Position numbers and translations under genes: made by a program
DNA from: JALORV01 sp963754065
GTDB taxonomy: Bacteria; Pseudomonadota; Gammaproteobacteria; Burkholderiales; Burkholderiaceae_F
NCBI GenBank assembly: GCA_963754065.1
Contig: CAVWFH010000027.1
Span: 1 to 64,000, forward strand
Direction of reading: 5' to 3'
DNA: 64,000 bases
In this document: piece by piece, positions 53,864 to 61,733 of the stretch
How the letters are laid out: every line of letters begins with the position of its first letter
Position numbering within the stretch: the first letter of the stretch is position 1
Notes under the pieces: generated by a model
What the model was told of the DNA's origin: nothing
What the model saw: only the letters and a program-made list of their open reading frames with translations
Databases searched by the model: none

Positions 53864-54750
53864 ACTTTGCATTGATTCTCTTTGTCCTGACCATCTTCAC
53901 CGGCATCCTGTGGGTCGCCGACAAGATGGTGTTCGCCAAGCAGCGACGCGCCCGCGCGGCAAAGCTGCTGGCCGACTTCGACAGCCGCAACGCGGCCGCC
54001 CTGGCCCGTAAGGAGGGCATCGTCGAGCAGGAACGGCGCAGTCTGGAAGACGGTGCGGTCCGGCAGCCGGCTTGGCTCGAGTACACCGCCAGCTTCTTCC
54101 CGGTGATCCTGCTGGTGTTCATGCTGCGCTCTTTCCTCTACGAACCGTTCCGTATTCCGTCGGGGTCGATGCTGCCGACGCTCGAAGTCGGCGACCTTAT
54201 CCTGGTCAACAAGTACGAGTACGGCATCCGGCTTCCCGTGATCAACAAGAAAGTGATCGAGGTCGGACAGCCGAAGCGTGGCGACGTCATGGTGTTCCGC
54301 TTCCCGCTGAACCCGTCGCAGGACTACATCAAGCGCGTCGTCGGCCTGCCGGGGGACCGCATCGAGTACTTCAACAAGCGCCTGACGGTCAATGGGCGCG
54401 AAGTGCCGACGAAGAAGCTCGACAACTACTACGATCCGGACCGGATGCAGTACTACGCCCAGTTCGACGAGGTCCTGGGGGAAGCCAGCCACCGCATCAT
54501 CGTCAATGAGGCCGCGCCGCCAGGACTGGGGGGAGGATTCCCCAACACGCACCCCGGAGCGTGTCAATACAGTGGCAGCGGGCTCGTCTGCACGGTCCCG
54601 GCGGGGCACTATTTCATGATGGGTGACAATCGCGATAACAGCGAGGACAGCCGCTTCTGGGGCTTCGTCCCGGACCAGAACATCGTCGGTCGAGCCTTTC
54701 TCATCTGGATGAACTTTGGCAATATCGGGCGTATCGGCAGCTTCCACTGA
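53860..54750 (+). CDS. lepB: Signal peptidase I
   Basis: A 296-residue type I signal peptidase. Two N-terminal membrane helices (ALILFVLTIFTGILWVA and SFFPVILLVFMLRSFLY) flank a basic loop. The catalytic Ser is in IPSGSMLPTLEVGD (near residue 103) and the general base Lys in DYIKRVVGLPGDRI (near residue 158). MMGDNRDNSEDSRFWGFVP is box E. It cleaves Sec and Tat signal peptides at the periplasmic face. Its ATG overlaps the lepA stop by four bases. Confidence 0.97.
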
Positions 54751-54786
54751 CCGTCAGTGGCTTAAGTGACTGAAAAGAAAGGAAAA

Positions 54787-55170
54787 ATGAAAAATCTACG
54801 AAACCGCCGGCGACAGCGCGGACTCAGCATCATCGGCCTCATCTTCATCGGGCTGATCGTGGTGGGCCTGCTCTCCCTGGGCTTCAGGACCGTTCCGGCG
54901 GTCATCGAATACATCGCGATCGAGCGCGCGGTGCAGAAGATCACGAATGAAGGTACTACCGTCGGCGAGATCAAAGATGCCTTTGAAAGGCATCGGACGA
55001 TTGACGACATTACCTCGATCACCAGCGCGGATCTGGACATCACGAAGGAGGGTGACCGGATCGTCGTCGGTTACGCGTACACGAAGCGGATCCCGATCCT
55101 GGACAACGTGGCCCTCGTCATCGACTTCGCCGGCACGACGCGTGATCGCCAGCGCAAAGCGGCACCGTGA
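54787..55170 (+). CDS. DUF4845 membrane protein
   Basis: A 127-residue protein with one N-terminal membrane helix (GLSIIGLIFIGLIVVGLLSL) preceded by a basic pilin-like leader RNRRRQRG. Its small alpha/beta domain contains IEYIAIERAVQKI and YTKRIPILDNVALVIDF. It belongs to the DUF4845 family that lies between lepB and rnc throughout betaproteobacteria. The function is unknown; the leader plus hydrophobic helix resembles a type IV pilin N-terminus. I chose ATG at 54787 behind AAAGGA; a GTG at 54766 is an alternative. Confidence 0.85.
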   Translation: MKNLRNRRRQRGLSIIGLIFIGLIVVGLLSLGFRTVPAVIEYIAIERAVQKITNEGTTVGEIKDAFERHRTIDDITSITSADLDITKEGDRIVVGYAYTKRIPILDNVALVIDFAGTTRDRQRKAAP

Positions 55171-55194
55171 CCGACCGGCCGAGGAACCGATCCG

Positions 55195-55992
55195 ATGGAA
55201 CTCGCGGCGCTTGAAGAGCGCCTCGGCTACACCTTCGTCCAGCATACGCTGCTCGAACAGGCTGTTACGCATCGCAGCCATGGCGCGATACACAACGAAC
55301 GCCTTGAGTTTCTTGGCGACGCGGTACTGAACTGCGCAATCGCACAGATCCTGTTTCAGAAGTATCTGCGGCTGGACGAAGGCGACCTGTCGCGCCTGCG
55401 CGCCAATCTGGTCAAGCAGCAGTCGCTGGCCGACATCGCCGAGCGGCTGGTGCTTTCTGACTTCATGCGACTGGGAGAAGGGGAGATGAAAAGCGGCGGG
55501 TTCCGCCGCCCCTCGATTCTCGCCGATACGATGGAAGCGATCTTCGGCGCCATCTTCCTCGACAGCGGATTCGACGCGGCCAAGGGCGTGATAGGCAAGC
55601 TCTTCGACCCCGTTCTCAAGACTGTCGACCCGAAAACGCTGGGCAAGGACAGCAAGACGCTTCTGCAGGAATACCTGCAGGGCAAACGCATCGCATTACC
55701 GGTGTACACCGTGGTCGAGACACGCGGCGCCGCGCACAACCAGGAGTTCGAGGTCGAGTGCGCGATCCCCAAGCTCGAGATCAGTGTCCACGGCACCGGT
55801 CGCAGCCGCCGGGCGGCGGAGCAATCGGCCGCGAAGCAGGCGTTCGAGGCCGCCCAGCAGGCGATGCACCTGGGTCGCCGGACGCGAAAGAAGCCGGCCT
55901 CGGCAGCCGCAACAGCCACGGAACCTGTCGCGCCGACGGACGCAACGACCGAGAAGGCGGCAAGCACGGTCACGACCGGCGACCCGGCCTGA
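55195..55992 (+). CDS. rnc: Ribonuclease III
   Basis: A 265-residue RNase III. The catalytic signature is HNERLEFLGDAVLNCAIAQ, the second acidic site is in DTMEAIFGAIFLDSGFD, and a dsRNA-binding domain spans LLQEYLQGKRIALPVYTVVE to SAAKQAFEAAQQAM (residues 155-225). It has an extra Ala/Thr-rich tail of about 40 residues. It processes rRNA precursors and double-stranded mRNA regions. The stop overlaps the era start (TGATG). Confidence 0.97.
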   Translation: MELAALEERLGYTFVQHTLLEQAVTHRSHGAIHNERLEFLGDAVLNCAIAQILFQKYLRLDEGDLSRLRANLVKQQSLADIAERLVLSDFMRLGEGEMKSGGFRRPSILADTMEAIFGAIFLDSGFDAAKGVIGKLFDPVLKTVDPKTLGKDSKTLLQEYLQGKRIALPVYTVVETRGAAHNQEFEVECAIPKLEISVHGTGRSRRAAEQSAAKQAFEAAQQAMHLGRRTRKKPASAAATATEPVAPTDATTEKAASTVTTGDPA

Positions 55993-56885
55993 TGCAGGAC
56001 CCCGCGCGCCGCGTCGGCATGGTGGCCGTCATCGGCCGTCCAAACGTTGGCAAGTCGACGCTCATCAACGCGCTCGTCGGTGAGCGCGTCAGCATCACTT
56101 CGCGCAAGCCCCAGACGACACGCGACCGGGTACTGGGCGTACGCACGGATGCCGATGCCCAGTACATCTTCGTCGACACGCCGGGATTCCAGCGGCGCCA
56201 TCGCAATGCGCTCAACAAGCGCATGAACGAAGCGGTCATGGGCGCCCTGGCCGATGTCGATGCGATCGTCCTCGTCATCGATGCGGCAGGTTGGTCCGCC
56301 GCGGATGAGCCCGTGCTTCAGCTGTTGCCGGCCGACTCCGGCCGCGTCATCCTCGCGATCAACAAGACCGACCTCGTGACCGATCGCGAGCGACTGCTGC
56401 CGCTGATGGGCGCGTCGATGAAGCGGTATGCGTTTCATGCCATCGTGCCCGTCAGCGCGGAAAAGGGGCGCCAGCTCGACGACCTGCTGAAGGAAGTGCG
56501 TGGGCTGCTGCCCGAGGGACTGCCGCTCTTCGACGCTGACCAGTACACCGATCGCAGCGCGCGCTTTCTCGCCGCCGAGCGGATCCGCGAAAAGGCGTAC
56601 CGACTGCTGGGCGACGAGCTGCCCTACGGGATCGCCGTCGCGATCGACCGCTGGGACGAAAACGAAGCGCGCGCCGATATCGCGGCCACGTTGATCGTCG
56701 AGCGCGATGCGCACAAGGGAATCGTCATCGGGAAGGACGGTGCGAAGCTGCGAGAGATTTCACGGCTGGCGCGTGCCGACATGCAGGAGATGCTGGGCAA
56801 GGCCGTGAATCTCGAGGTGTGGGTGCGGGTGAAAAAGGGCTGGAGCGACGATCCGGCCGCGCTGCGCTCGCTCGGTTATGGCTGA
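55992..56885 (+). CDS. era: GTPase Era
   Basis: A 297-residue Ras-like GTPase that assists 30S assembly. G1 is GRPNVGKST, G2 region ITSRKPQTTR, G3 DTPGFQ and G4 NKTD. The C-terminal KH domain contains GIVIGKDGAKLREISRLARADMQ (quote: IVIGKDGAKLREISRLAR). It ends VWVRVKKGWSDDPAALRSLGYG, as usual. It overlaps rnc by one base and recO by eight. Confidence 0.97.
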   Translation: MQDPARRVGMVAVIGRPNVGKSTLINALVGERVSITSRKPQTTRDRVLGVRTDADAQYIFVDTPGFQRRHRNALNKRMNEAVMGALADVDAIVLVIDAAGWSAADEPVLQLLPADSGRVILAINKTDLVTDRERLLPLMGASMKRYAFHAIVPVSAEKGRQLDDLLKEVRGLLPEGLPLFDADQYTDRSARFLAAERIREKAYRLLGDELPYGIAVAIDRWDENEARADIAATLIVERDAHKGIVIGKDGAKLREISRLARADMQEMLGKAVNLEVWVRVKKGWSDDPAALRSLGYG

Positions 56886-57657
56886 GGCAGAGTCCGACCT
56901 GCAAATGGGGCAGGGTATGCCGCGCCCGCGCCGGCGCAGCTCGGACGTACGCGTGGATCACCAGCCGGGCATCGTGCTCCACACCTACGCGTGGCGAGAG
57001 ACAAGCCTGATCGTCGAGGTCCTCACGCGCGACTATGGCCGCATGGCGCTGGTGGCGCGCGGTGCCAAGCGCCCGACCTCGCAGTTCCGGGGCATGCTGT
57101 CGCCTTTTGCGCCGCTTGCTCTGTCATGGAGCGGTCGCAACGAAATCAAGAACCTGGTGCGCGTCGAGTGGGTCGGCGGCCTGGCCCCGCTGCGCGGCAA
57201 CGCGCTGCTGGCTGCCTTTTACGCGAACGAACTGATCGTGCGGCTGCTCGCTCGCGCCGATCCGCACGAGCGCCTGTACGGCCACTACCTCGACATGCTG
57301 CGTGGACTGGGCGAAGCACGACAGGACATCACGCTGCGCATGTTCGAACTCGAACTTCTTCGGGAGGTCGGCTATGCAGTGCCACTCGATCGCTGTGCCG
57401 ATGGCAATCCGATCGATCCGGCAGGGCAGTACCGTTTCAGCGCAGAGGCCGGTGCCCATCGCCTCGGACCGCGCGAGCGCGATGACAGCGGCGCGCCGGT
57501 ATCCGGGGCCACACTGCTGGCGATGGCACGGGGCGAATTTGGCGATCCGGTCGTCGCTTCCGAAGCCAAGGGGATGCTGCGGCAGGTGATTCGCTACCAT
57601 CTGGATGGCAAGCCGCTCAACACCCGCCGCATCCTGCTCGACCTCCATCAGCTCTGA
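56878..57657 (+). CDS. recO: DNA repair protein RecO
   Basis: A 259-residue RecO that loads RecA onto SSB-covered DNA. The OB-fold N-domain starts GIVLHTYAWRETSLIVEVLT and continues DYGRMALVARGAKRPTSQ. The C-terminal helical part has RMFELELLREVGYAVPLDRC. The zinc cysteines of some RecO are only partly kept. Several starts are possible (56878, 56905, 56917), because the first 25 residues are not conserved. Confidence 0.94.
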   Translation: MAEAESDLQMGQGMPRPRRRSSDVRVDHQPGIVLHTYAWRETSLIVEVLTRDYGRMALVARGAKRPTSQFRGMLSPFAPLALSWSGRNEIKNLVRVEWVGGLAPLRGNALLAAFYANELIVRLLARADPHERLYGHYLDMLRGLGEARQDITLRMFELELLREVGYAVPLDRCADGNPIDPAGQYRFSAEAGAHRLGPRERDDSGAPVSGATLLAMARGEFGDPVVASEAKGMLRQVIRYHLDGKPLNTRRILLDLHQL

Positions 57658-57677
57658 AGTCCATCCGTGGTGACCCC

Positions 57678-58424
57678 GTGACGGCGCTCAGCGTCAATCT
57701 CAACAAGGTCGCCCTCTTGCGCAACACGCGCTCGATCGGCATTCCGAGCGTCGCGCACGCAGCCATGCTGGCATTGGAAGCCGGCGCGGATGGCATTACC
57801 GTGCACCCGCGTCCTGACGGTCGGCACGTACGCGCACCCGATGTGGCGGAACTGGCTGCACTGCTGCGAAACTGGCCCGCCTGCGAGTTCAACATCGAGG
57901 GCAATCCCTTCCACGGACTGCTCGACTTCGTTGACCAGGTGCAGCCGCATCAATGCACTTTCGTGCCCGACGAATCCGGCGCATTCACTTCCGACCACGG
58001 GTGGAACCTGCCGGCGGATGCAGCGCGCCTGGAACCCCAAGTGAAACATGCGCGCGCGCTCGGCGTTCGTGTCAGCCTGTTCATGGACCCCATTGCGAGT
58101 GCCATGTCGGATGCAGCGGCGCTGGGTGCCGACCGCGTCGAGCTCTACACCGAACCCTACGCGCAGGCGTTCGGATCGGCCGAGCAGGCCGCCGTCCTGC
58201 GTCGCTACGCAGAGGCAGCCAACGCCGCGCGGGCCGCCGGCCTCGGCGTCAACGCCGGCCACGATCTCAATCTGCACAACCTTGCGGTGTTCCTGCGCGA
58301 GGTCCCGGGAATTGACGAAGTGTCCATCGGGCATGCGCTGATCGCCGATGCCCTGGAGTTCGGGCTGGCGGCAGCTGTCCGCAAGTACCAGGCCGAGATC
58401 CGCAAGGCCGGAATCCACGCGTGA
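57678..58424 (+). CDS. pdxJ: Pyridoxine 5'-phosphate synthase
   Basis: A 248-residue TIM-barrel PdxJ that makes pyridoxine 5'-phosphate from 1-deoxyxylulose 5-phosphate and 3-amino-2-oxopropyl phosphate. LSVNLNKVALLRNTR, GADGITVHPRPDGRHVRAPD and GLGVNAGHDLNLHNL are family blocks; EVSIGHALIADALEFGL closes the barrel. The start is GTG at 57678. It is followed 10 bases later by acpS, the common pdxJ-acpS pair. Confidence 0.96.
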   Translation: MTALSVNLNKVALLRNTRSIGIPSVAHAAMLALEAGADGITVHPRPDGRHVRAPDVAELAALLRNWPACEFNIEGNPFHGLLDFVDQVQPHQCTFVPDESGAFTSDHGWNLPADAARLEPQVKHARALGVRVSLFMDPIASAMSDAAALGADRVELYTEPYAQAFGSAEQAAVLRRYAEAANAARAAGLGVNAGHDLNLHNLAVFLREVPGIDEVSIGHALIADALEFGLAAAVRKYQAEIRKAGIHA

Positions 58425-58434
58425 AACGCGCCGC

Positions 58435-58839
58435 ATGATCTTCGGCATCGGTACCGACATGGTGGAGATCGAGCGCATCCGGGCTGCCGACGCGCGCTTT
58501 GGAGACCGGTTCGCGCTGCGCATCCTGGGCGCGCGCGAGGTCGAGCGCTACCGACTACGCCGGGCACGGTCGAACGAGCGCGGCATCACGTTCCTGGCGA
58601 CGCGCTTCGCCGCCAAGGAAGCGATCTCCAAGGCGCTCGGCCTGGGGATGCGACAGCCGATGACCTGGCGTGCCGTCGAAATCGTCAACGATGCATCGGG
58701 CCGGCCGGTTCCTCAGATCAGCAGCGATTCGCTCCGGCGTTTTGCACAGGAGCGGCGATTGCGCCTGCATGTGTCTGTCACCGACGAGAAGCAATTCGCG
58801 ATGGCCTATGCCATCGCGGAAGTGGAGGAAAGGGCGTGA
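58435..58839 (+). CDS. acpS: Holo-ACP synthase
   Basis: A 134-residue phosphopantetheinyl transferase. FGIGTDMVEIERI holds the Mg-binding Asp, and RFAAKEAISKALGLG the catalytic Glu/Lys. It converts apo-AcpP (encoded at 46065) into its holo form using CoA. The stop overlaps the nagZ start. Confidence 0.97.
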   Translation: MIFGIGTDMVEIERIRAADARFGDRFALRILGAREVERYRLRRARSNERGITFLATRFAAKEAISKALGLGMRQPMTWRAVEIVNDASGRPVPQISSDSLRRFAQERRLRLHVSVTDEKQFAMAYAIAEVEERA

Positions 58840-59852
58840 TGCGGGGTCCGGTGGTGGTGGGAGTCGAGGGCGTCCGGCTGACGGAACGCGACCGTGCGCG
58901 GCTTGCGCATCCCCTCGTGGGCATGGTGATCCTGTTCAGCGCCAACTACGGGTCGCCGCAACAGTTAAAGGAACTCACCTCGGAAATACACGCGCTAGGT
59001 GGCGAGGATCTGCTCATTGCCGTGGACCACGAAGGAGGGCGCGTACAGCGCTTCCGCCAGGGATTCACGCACCTGCCGCCGATGCGTCGGCTGGGGGAAC
59101 TGTGGGACCGCGATGTCCTGCTGGCGTGCCGGGTGGCGGCCTCTGCCGGGTTTGTGCTGGCCTCCGAACTGCGCGCTCACGGTGTCGATTTCACTTTTGC
59201 GCCGGTGCTTGACGTTGACTGGGGACGAAGCGGCGTGATCGGCGATCGGGCATTTCACTCGGATCCGCGGGTGGTCGCCATGCTCGCCGCGCACCTGACC
59301 CATGGACTCGCTCTGGCCGGTATGGCCAACTGCGGCAAGCACTATCCCGGCCATGGCTGGGCGGTCGCCGATTCGCATGTCGCCGTACCCCATGACGAGC
59401 GCAGCCGGGCCGAGCTGCTGGCGCGAGACGCCGCACCGTACCGCTGGCTCGGTCCGCAGCTCAGCGCCGTCATGCCGGCGCACGTGGTTTACGACCGCGT
59501 CGACTCTGCTCCTGCGGGGTTCTCGCGGCACTGGATCGATCTTCTAAGGGAAGAACTGGGGTTCGCCGGTGCCGTTTTCAGCGACGACTTGCTGATGGAA
59601 GGAGCCAGCACGCAAGGCTCGGTCCTCGACCGTGCACAGGTCGCCTTGGCGGCCGGGTGTGACCTCGTGCTCGTCTGCAACGCGCTGGATGCAATGGACG
59701 AAGTTCTTGCAGGGCTGCGCTGGCGGCGGTCCAAGGCCTTTGGCGAACGTGTACAGCGATTGGTGCCGCGCGGAGCCGCGCCGGAAATGCCTGAACTCGT
59801 CGAGTCTGAGCTTTACCGTCTGGCGAAGGCGGACCTGGCGCATCTGGGATAA
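58839..59852 (+). CDS. nagZ: Beta-N-acetylhexosaminidase NagZ
   Basis: A 337-residue GH3 glycosidase that removes GlcNAc from muropeptides in the cytoplasm for peptidoglycan recycling. AVDHEGGRVQRFRQGFTHLP, ANCGKHYPGHGWAVADSHVA (the catalytic acid/base His-Asp loop) and FSDDLLMEGAS (nucleophile Asp) are all present. Start ATG 58839 or GTG 58836. Its stop ends exactly where the dif site begins, so nothing of the accessory patch intrudes into the gene. Confidence 0.96.
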   Translation: MRGPVVVGVEGVRLTERDRARLAHPLVGMVILFSANYGSPQQLKELTSEIHALGGEDLLIAVDHEGGRVQRFRQGFTHLPPMRRLGELWDRDVLLACRVAASAGFVLASELRAHGVDFTFAPVLDVDWGRSGVIGDRAFHSDPRVVAMLAAHLTHGLALAGMANCGKHYPGHGWAVADSHVAVPHDERSRAELLARDAAPYRWLGPQLSAVMPAHVVYDRVDSAPAGFSRHWIDLLREELGFAGAVFSDDLLMEGASTQGSVLDRAQVALAAGCDLVLVCNALDAMDEVLAGLRWRRSKAFGERVQRLVPRGAAPEMPELVESELYRLAKADLAHLG

Positions 59853-59879
59853 CTGCGCATAATGTATATTATGTCAACT
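59852..59879 (+). other. dif: dif site (XerC/XerD chromosome dimer resolution site)
   Basis: The 28 bases consist of ACTGCGCATAA (XerC arm, 59852-59862), TGTATA (central region, 59863-59868) and TTATGTCAACT (XerD arm, 59869-59879). Against the E. coli dif, whose arms are GGTGCGCATAA and TTATGTTAAAT around the same TGTATA, 24 of 28 positions agree. The mismatches are the two outer bases of the XerC arm and two in the XerD arm. FtsK-activated XerCD resolves dimeric chromosomes at dif at the replication terminus. The end of the long plus-strand gene run here supports the call. Confidence 0.93.
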
Positions 59880-60258
59880 TAAACTTCAATCGAGATGTCG
59901 TCAGCACCTCTTTGAAGAAAAAGGCCTTTTTGGCCTATCGCCCTATCTAAAAGTTGGTTTGCGGCAAGGGTCACGTCAAAAACGCAGTTTCCAATAACGT
60001 GATTCATCGTCCCGGCCGGGACAACCGAACGCGCCTCGTCTGAACCGCGGGGAATGCCCAAAACCGGAGCTTCAGACCGCCGGATCGCGGGCTGCGGCTG
60101 ACTTGGTTGTCCCGCGAGCGACGACAGCCCCGCAGCGGCGAACGGCCCACAGACCGGTTATGCGCGCGGCCGCCGTGGGCAGATCCTGCGTGATTCGGCA
60201 CGATTTTGAGGGGCTTGGGCGCTAGTTGTCCCGGCTGGAGCGCCCTAGCGTGGATCCC
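59880..60258. other. Non-coding spacer beside dif, AT-richer, with GTTGTCCCG repeats
   Basis: No credible gene. The first 120 bases are clearly AT-richer than the rest of the window and contain the palindrome AAAAAGGCCTTTTT. GTTGTCCCG occurs at 60106-60114 and 60225-60233, and inverted at 60017-60025 within the perfect palindrome GTCCCGGCCGGGAC (60009-60022). The last copy lies 26 bases before the start of the next gene, so the repeats could be operators. Confidence 0.5.
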
Positions 60259-60783
60259 ATGCACACGCGAGAAGCCGCCCCCGACAGCCCGCCGCCCTCC
60301 CCAAACGCCCTCAACGCGATTGGCGGTTCGGCGCCGGAAGCTCAACCCGTCACTCCCTCCAGAGCGCCGTGGGTCGACGCCATTTCAGCGCTCCCGGCGC
60401 GGGAACGCCGCCTGGTCGATTTACTGCGCACGATCTTCGCGCTGCCCGCAGGCGGAACCGGGCTGCTCGGACTGTCGCGAGCCCTGGAGCGCGCAGCGGA
60501 GCATGCGGGGCTTACGGAGTTGCAGGCCACGGCCCGCACGGTCGCCAGCCGTCTGCAACCACTGGTCAGTGCCGAGTCGGACCGAGCCCGGGTCCGGGCC
60601 TTCCCAGATGCCAGAGCAGCGCATGCGTTTCTCTACTTCACTCCCGCCGACAGTTCTGGGGACAGCGCCACGCCGATCGGGCGGGCGCTCGCCGGACTGC
60701 TGCTCTACGCCGTGGAGCATCAATTGCCTCTTTACCGATACGGCCATCAGCTGGTTTCGCTTCTTGCTCCGTCCAAGCCTTAG
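60259..60783 (+). CDS. Hypothetical protein next to dif
   Basis: A 174-residue frame with ATG at 60259 that I do not recognise. The first 45 residues are Pro/Ala-rich and probably disordered. The rest looks folded and helical: ALPARERRLVDLLRTIFALP, GLSRALERAAEHAGLTELQ and IGRALAGLLLYAVEHQLPLY. No catalytic motif, signal peptide or membrane segment is evident. Codon use is GC-rich like the chromosome and unlike the AT-richer flanks. It is preceded by copies of GTTGTCCCG. It could be an orphan accessory gene or a regulator; a spurious frame cannot be excluded. Confidence 0.5.
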   Translation: MHTREAAPDSPPPSPNALNAIGGSAPEAQPVTPSRAPWVDAISALPARERRLVDLLRTIFALPAGGTGLLGLSRALERAAEHAGLTELQATARTVASRLQPLVSAESDRARVRAFPDARAAHAFLYFTPADSSGDSATPIGRALAGLLLYAVEHQLPLYRYGHQLVSLLAPSKP

Positions 60784-60928
60784 GCGATGGAGCCTTGTGT
60801 TGGCGTACCTTGGAAGGTCGGAGAGAGTGACTGTCAAGATTCGCGTGGCCATTGATTCCGAGGAGTCTCTGTCCCTGGATCCGTCAGCTCATCCGCAACT
60901 CACAGAGGGCGCTTCGTCCGTGTCTTTG
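60784..60928. other. Spacer without recognisable gene
   Basis: 145 bases between the hypothetical gene and the 3' end of higA, which faces it. I see no hairpin with a T tract and no conserved coding remnant. Confidence 0.5.
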
Positions 60929-61226
60929 CTATGCGCAGGCCTCAATCTCCTCCAGCTCGTCGCCGAGTGCGTCGCGTGCAATTGCAAGGTCATAGTCCTG
61001 CTGCAGGCCAACCCAAAATCCGTCATTTCAGACGAAAAAACCGCGAGAGGCGAAGACCTGTATCGGCGGTGATTGCACGGCGCCCCGCAACAATTTCGCT
61101 GATACGCGGCGCGGGCACATGGATAGATTTCGCCAAGGCGTACATGGAAATGTTCATGGGAACAAGAAATTCTTCCTTAAGGATCTCCCCCGGAGTCGGG
61201 TAAGGAACTTTGCGCATGTCTTTCAC
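60929..61226 (-). pseudogene. higA: HigA-family antitoxin (XRE/HTH), one-base frameshift
   Basis: The frame opens at GTG 61226 (KDMRKVPYPTPGEILKEEFL) and carries the HTH NISMYALAKSIHVPAPRISE with IVAGRRAITADTGLRLSRFF. It stops at 61023 after 67 residues. The usual C-terminus lies in another frame: DGFWVGLQQDYDLAIARDAL followed by GDELEEIEACA, ending at TAG 60929-60931. Removing one A from the AAA corresponding to 61026-61028 gives FRLNDGFWVG and a normal 98-residue HigA. The DNA-binding part is intact, so the truncated product might still repress. It directly follows higB. Confidence 0.88.
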
Positions 61227-61508
61227 CTAGTGGTAGTCGCAAATTTCAACGTCAACCGCATCGCCCTTTACGAACTTAAAGCAGAGCCGCCACTGGTCAT
61301 TGATCCTGATACTCCATTGGCCGGCTCGGTCGCCGCTCAGCCGCTCCAACTTATTCCCTGGCGGGGTTTTTAGCTCAGCTACTTCGATGACTCTGTTAAG
61401 GATTGCGAGCTTTCTCATGGCGACGTTTTCAATGTTGCGAAAGCGCGCGACCCGAGTTCCCTCGTACATCGCTCTCGTATCCTTGCACCGAAATGACTTG
61501 ATCGCCAC
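61227..61508 (-). CDS. higB: HigB-family toxin (RelE/ParE superfamily mRNA interferase)
   Basis: A 93-residue intact toxin. IKSFRCKDTRAMYEGTRVAR, NVAMRKLAILNRVIEVAEL and the C-terminal ERLSGDRAGQWSIRINDQWR with VDVEICDYH are the HigB/GraT signatures. Toxins of this type cleave mRNA on the ribosome. The start is GTG at 61508, immediately behind an operator region with two palindromes. Toxin-before-antitoxin order is the higBA norm. All family blocks are present, so toxicity is expected if expressed without a working HigA. Confidence 0.92.
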   Translation of the reverse strand: MAIKSFRCKDTRAMYEGTRVARFRNIENVAMRKLAILNRVIEVAELKTPPGNKLERLSGDRAGQWSIRINDQWRLCFKFVKGDAVDVEICDYH

Positions 61509-61517
61509 TTGTTCAGG

Positions 61518-61553
61518 ATACTAACGCATCGCGTTATTAACGTAAAGCGTTAA
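61518..61553 (-). promoter_or_regulatory. higBA promoter/operator with two palindromes
   Basis: TAACGC-ATC-GCGTTA (61522-61536) and TTAACG-TAAAG-CGTTAA (61537-61553) lie back to back before higB. On the minus strand TTTACG, 17 bases, TAGTAT (61523-61518) gives a fair sigma-70 promoter inside these repeats. Binding of the HigA HTH would cover the promoter, as in autoregulated higBA operons. Confidence 0.7.
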
Positions 61554-61733
61554 TATCACCTTGACCTGCACCGCCGTTGGGTTCGTCAGAAACGCTAGGC
61601 ACGGGACGCATTATGGGTCTCATATGATTGATTTCGTTGGCCATTTCTGAGGCGGCACAGTCCTCTGGCGCCCACATTGGCGCGCTTCTGTCGTGCGATG
61701 CGACTTGGCCCGCGCTGCCTGCCTCCAACAGAA

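Noticed and set aside
59879..60061. A 60-codon minus-strand frame ending at the dif edge (NHVIGNCVFDVTLAANQLLD)
   Set aside because: It lies in AT-richer DNA, has no ribosome site or known family, and its stop falls at the last base of dif. I treat it as non-coding or a relic.
60421..60852. A minus-strand frame opposite the hypothetical gene at 60259-60783
   Set aside because: It looks Arg-rich with repeated Gln/Arg/Gly runs, as expected for an antisense frame in GC-rich DNA.
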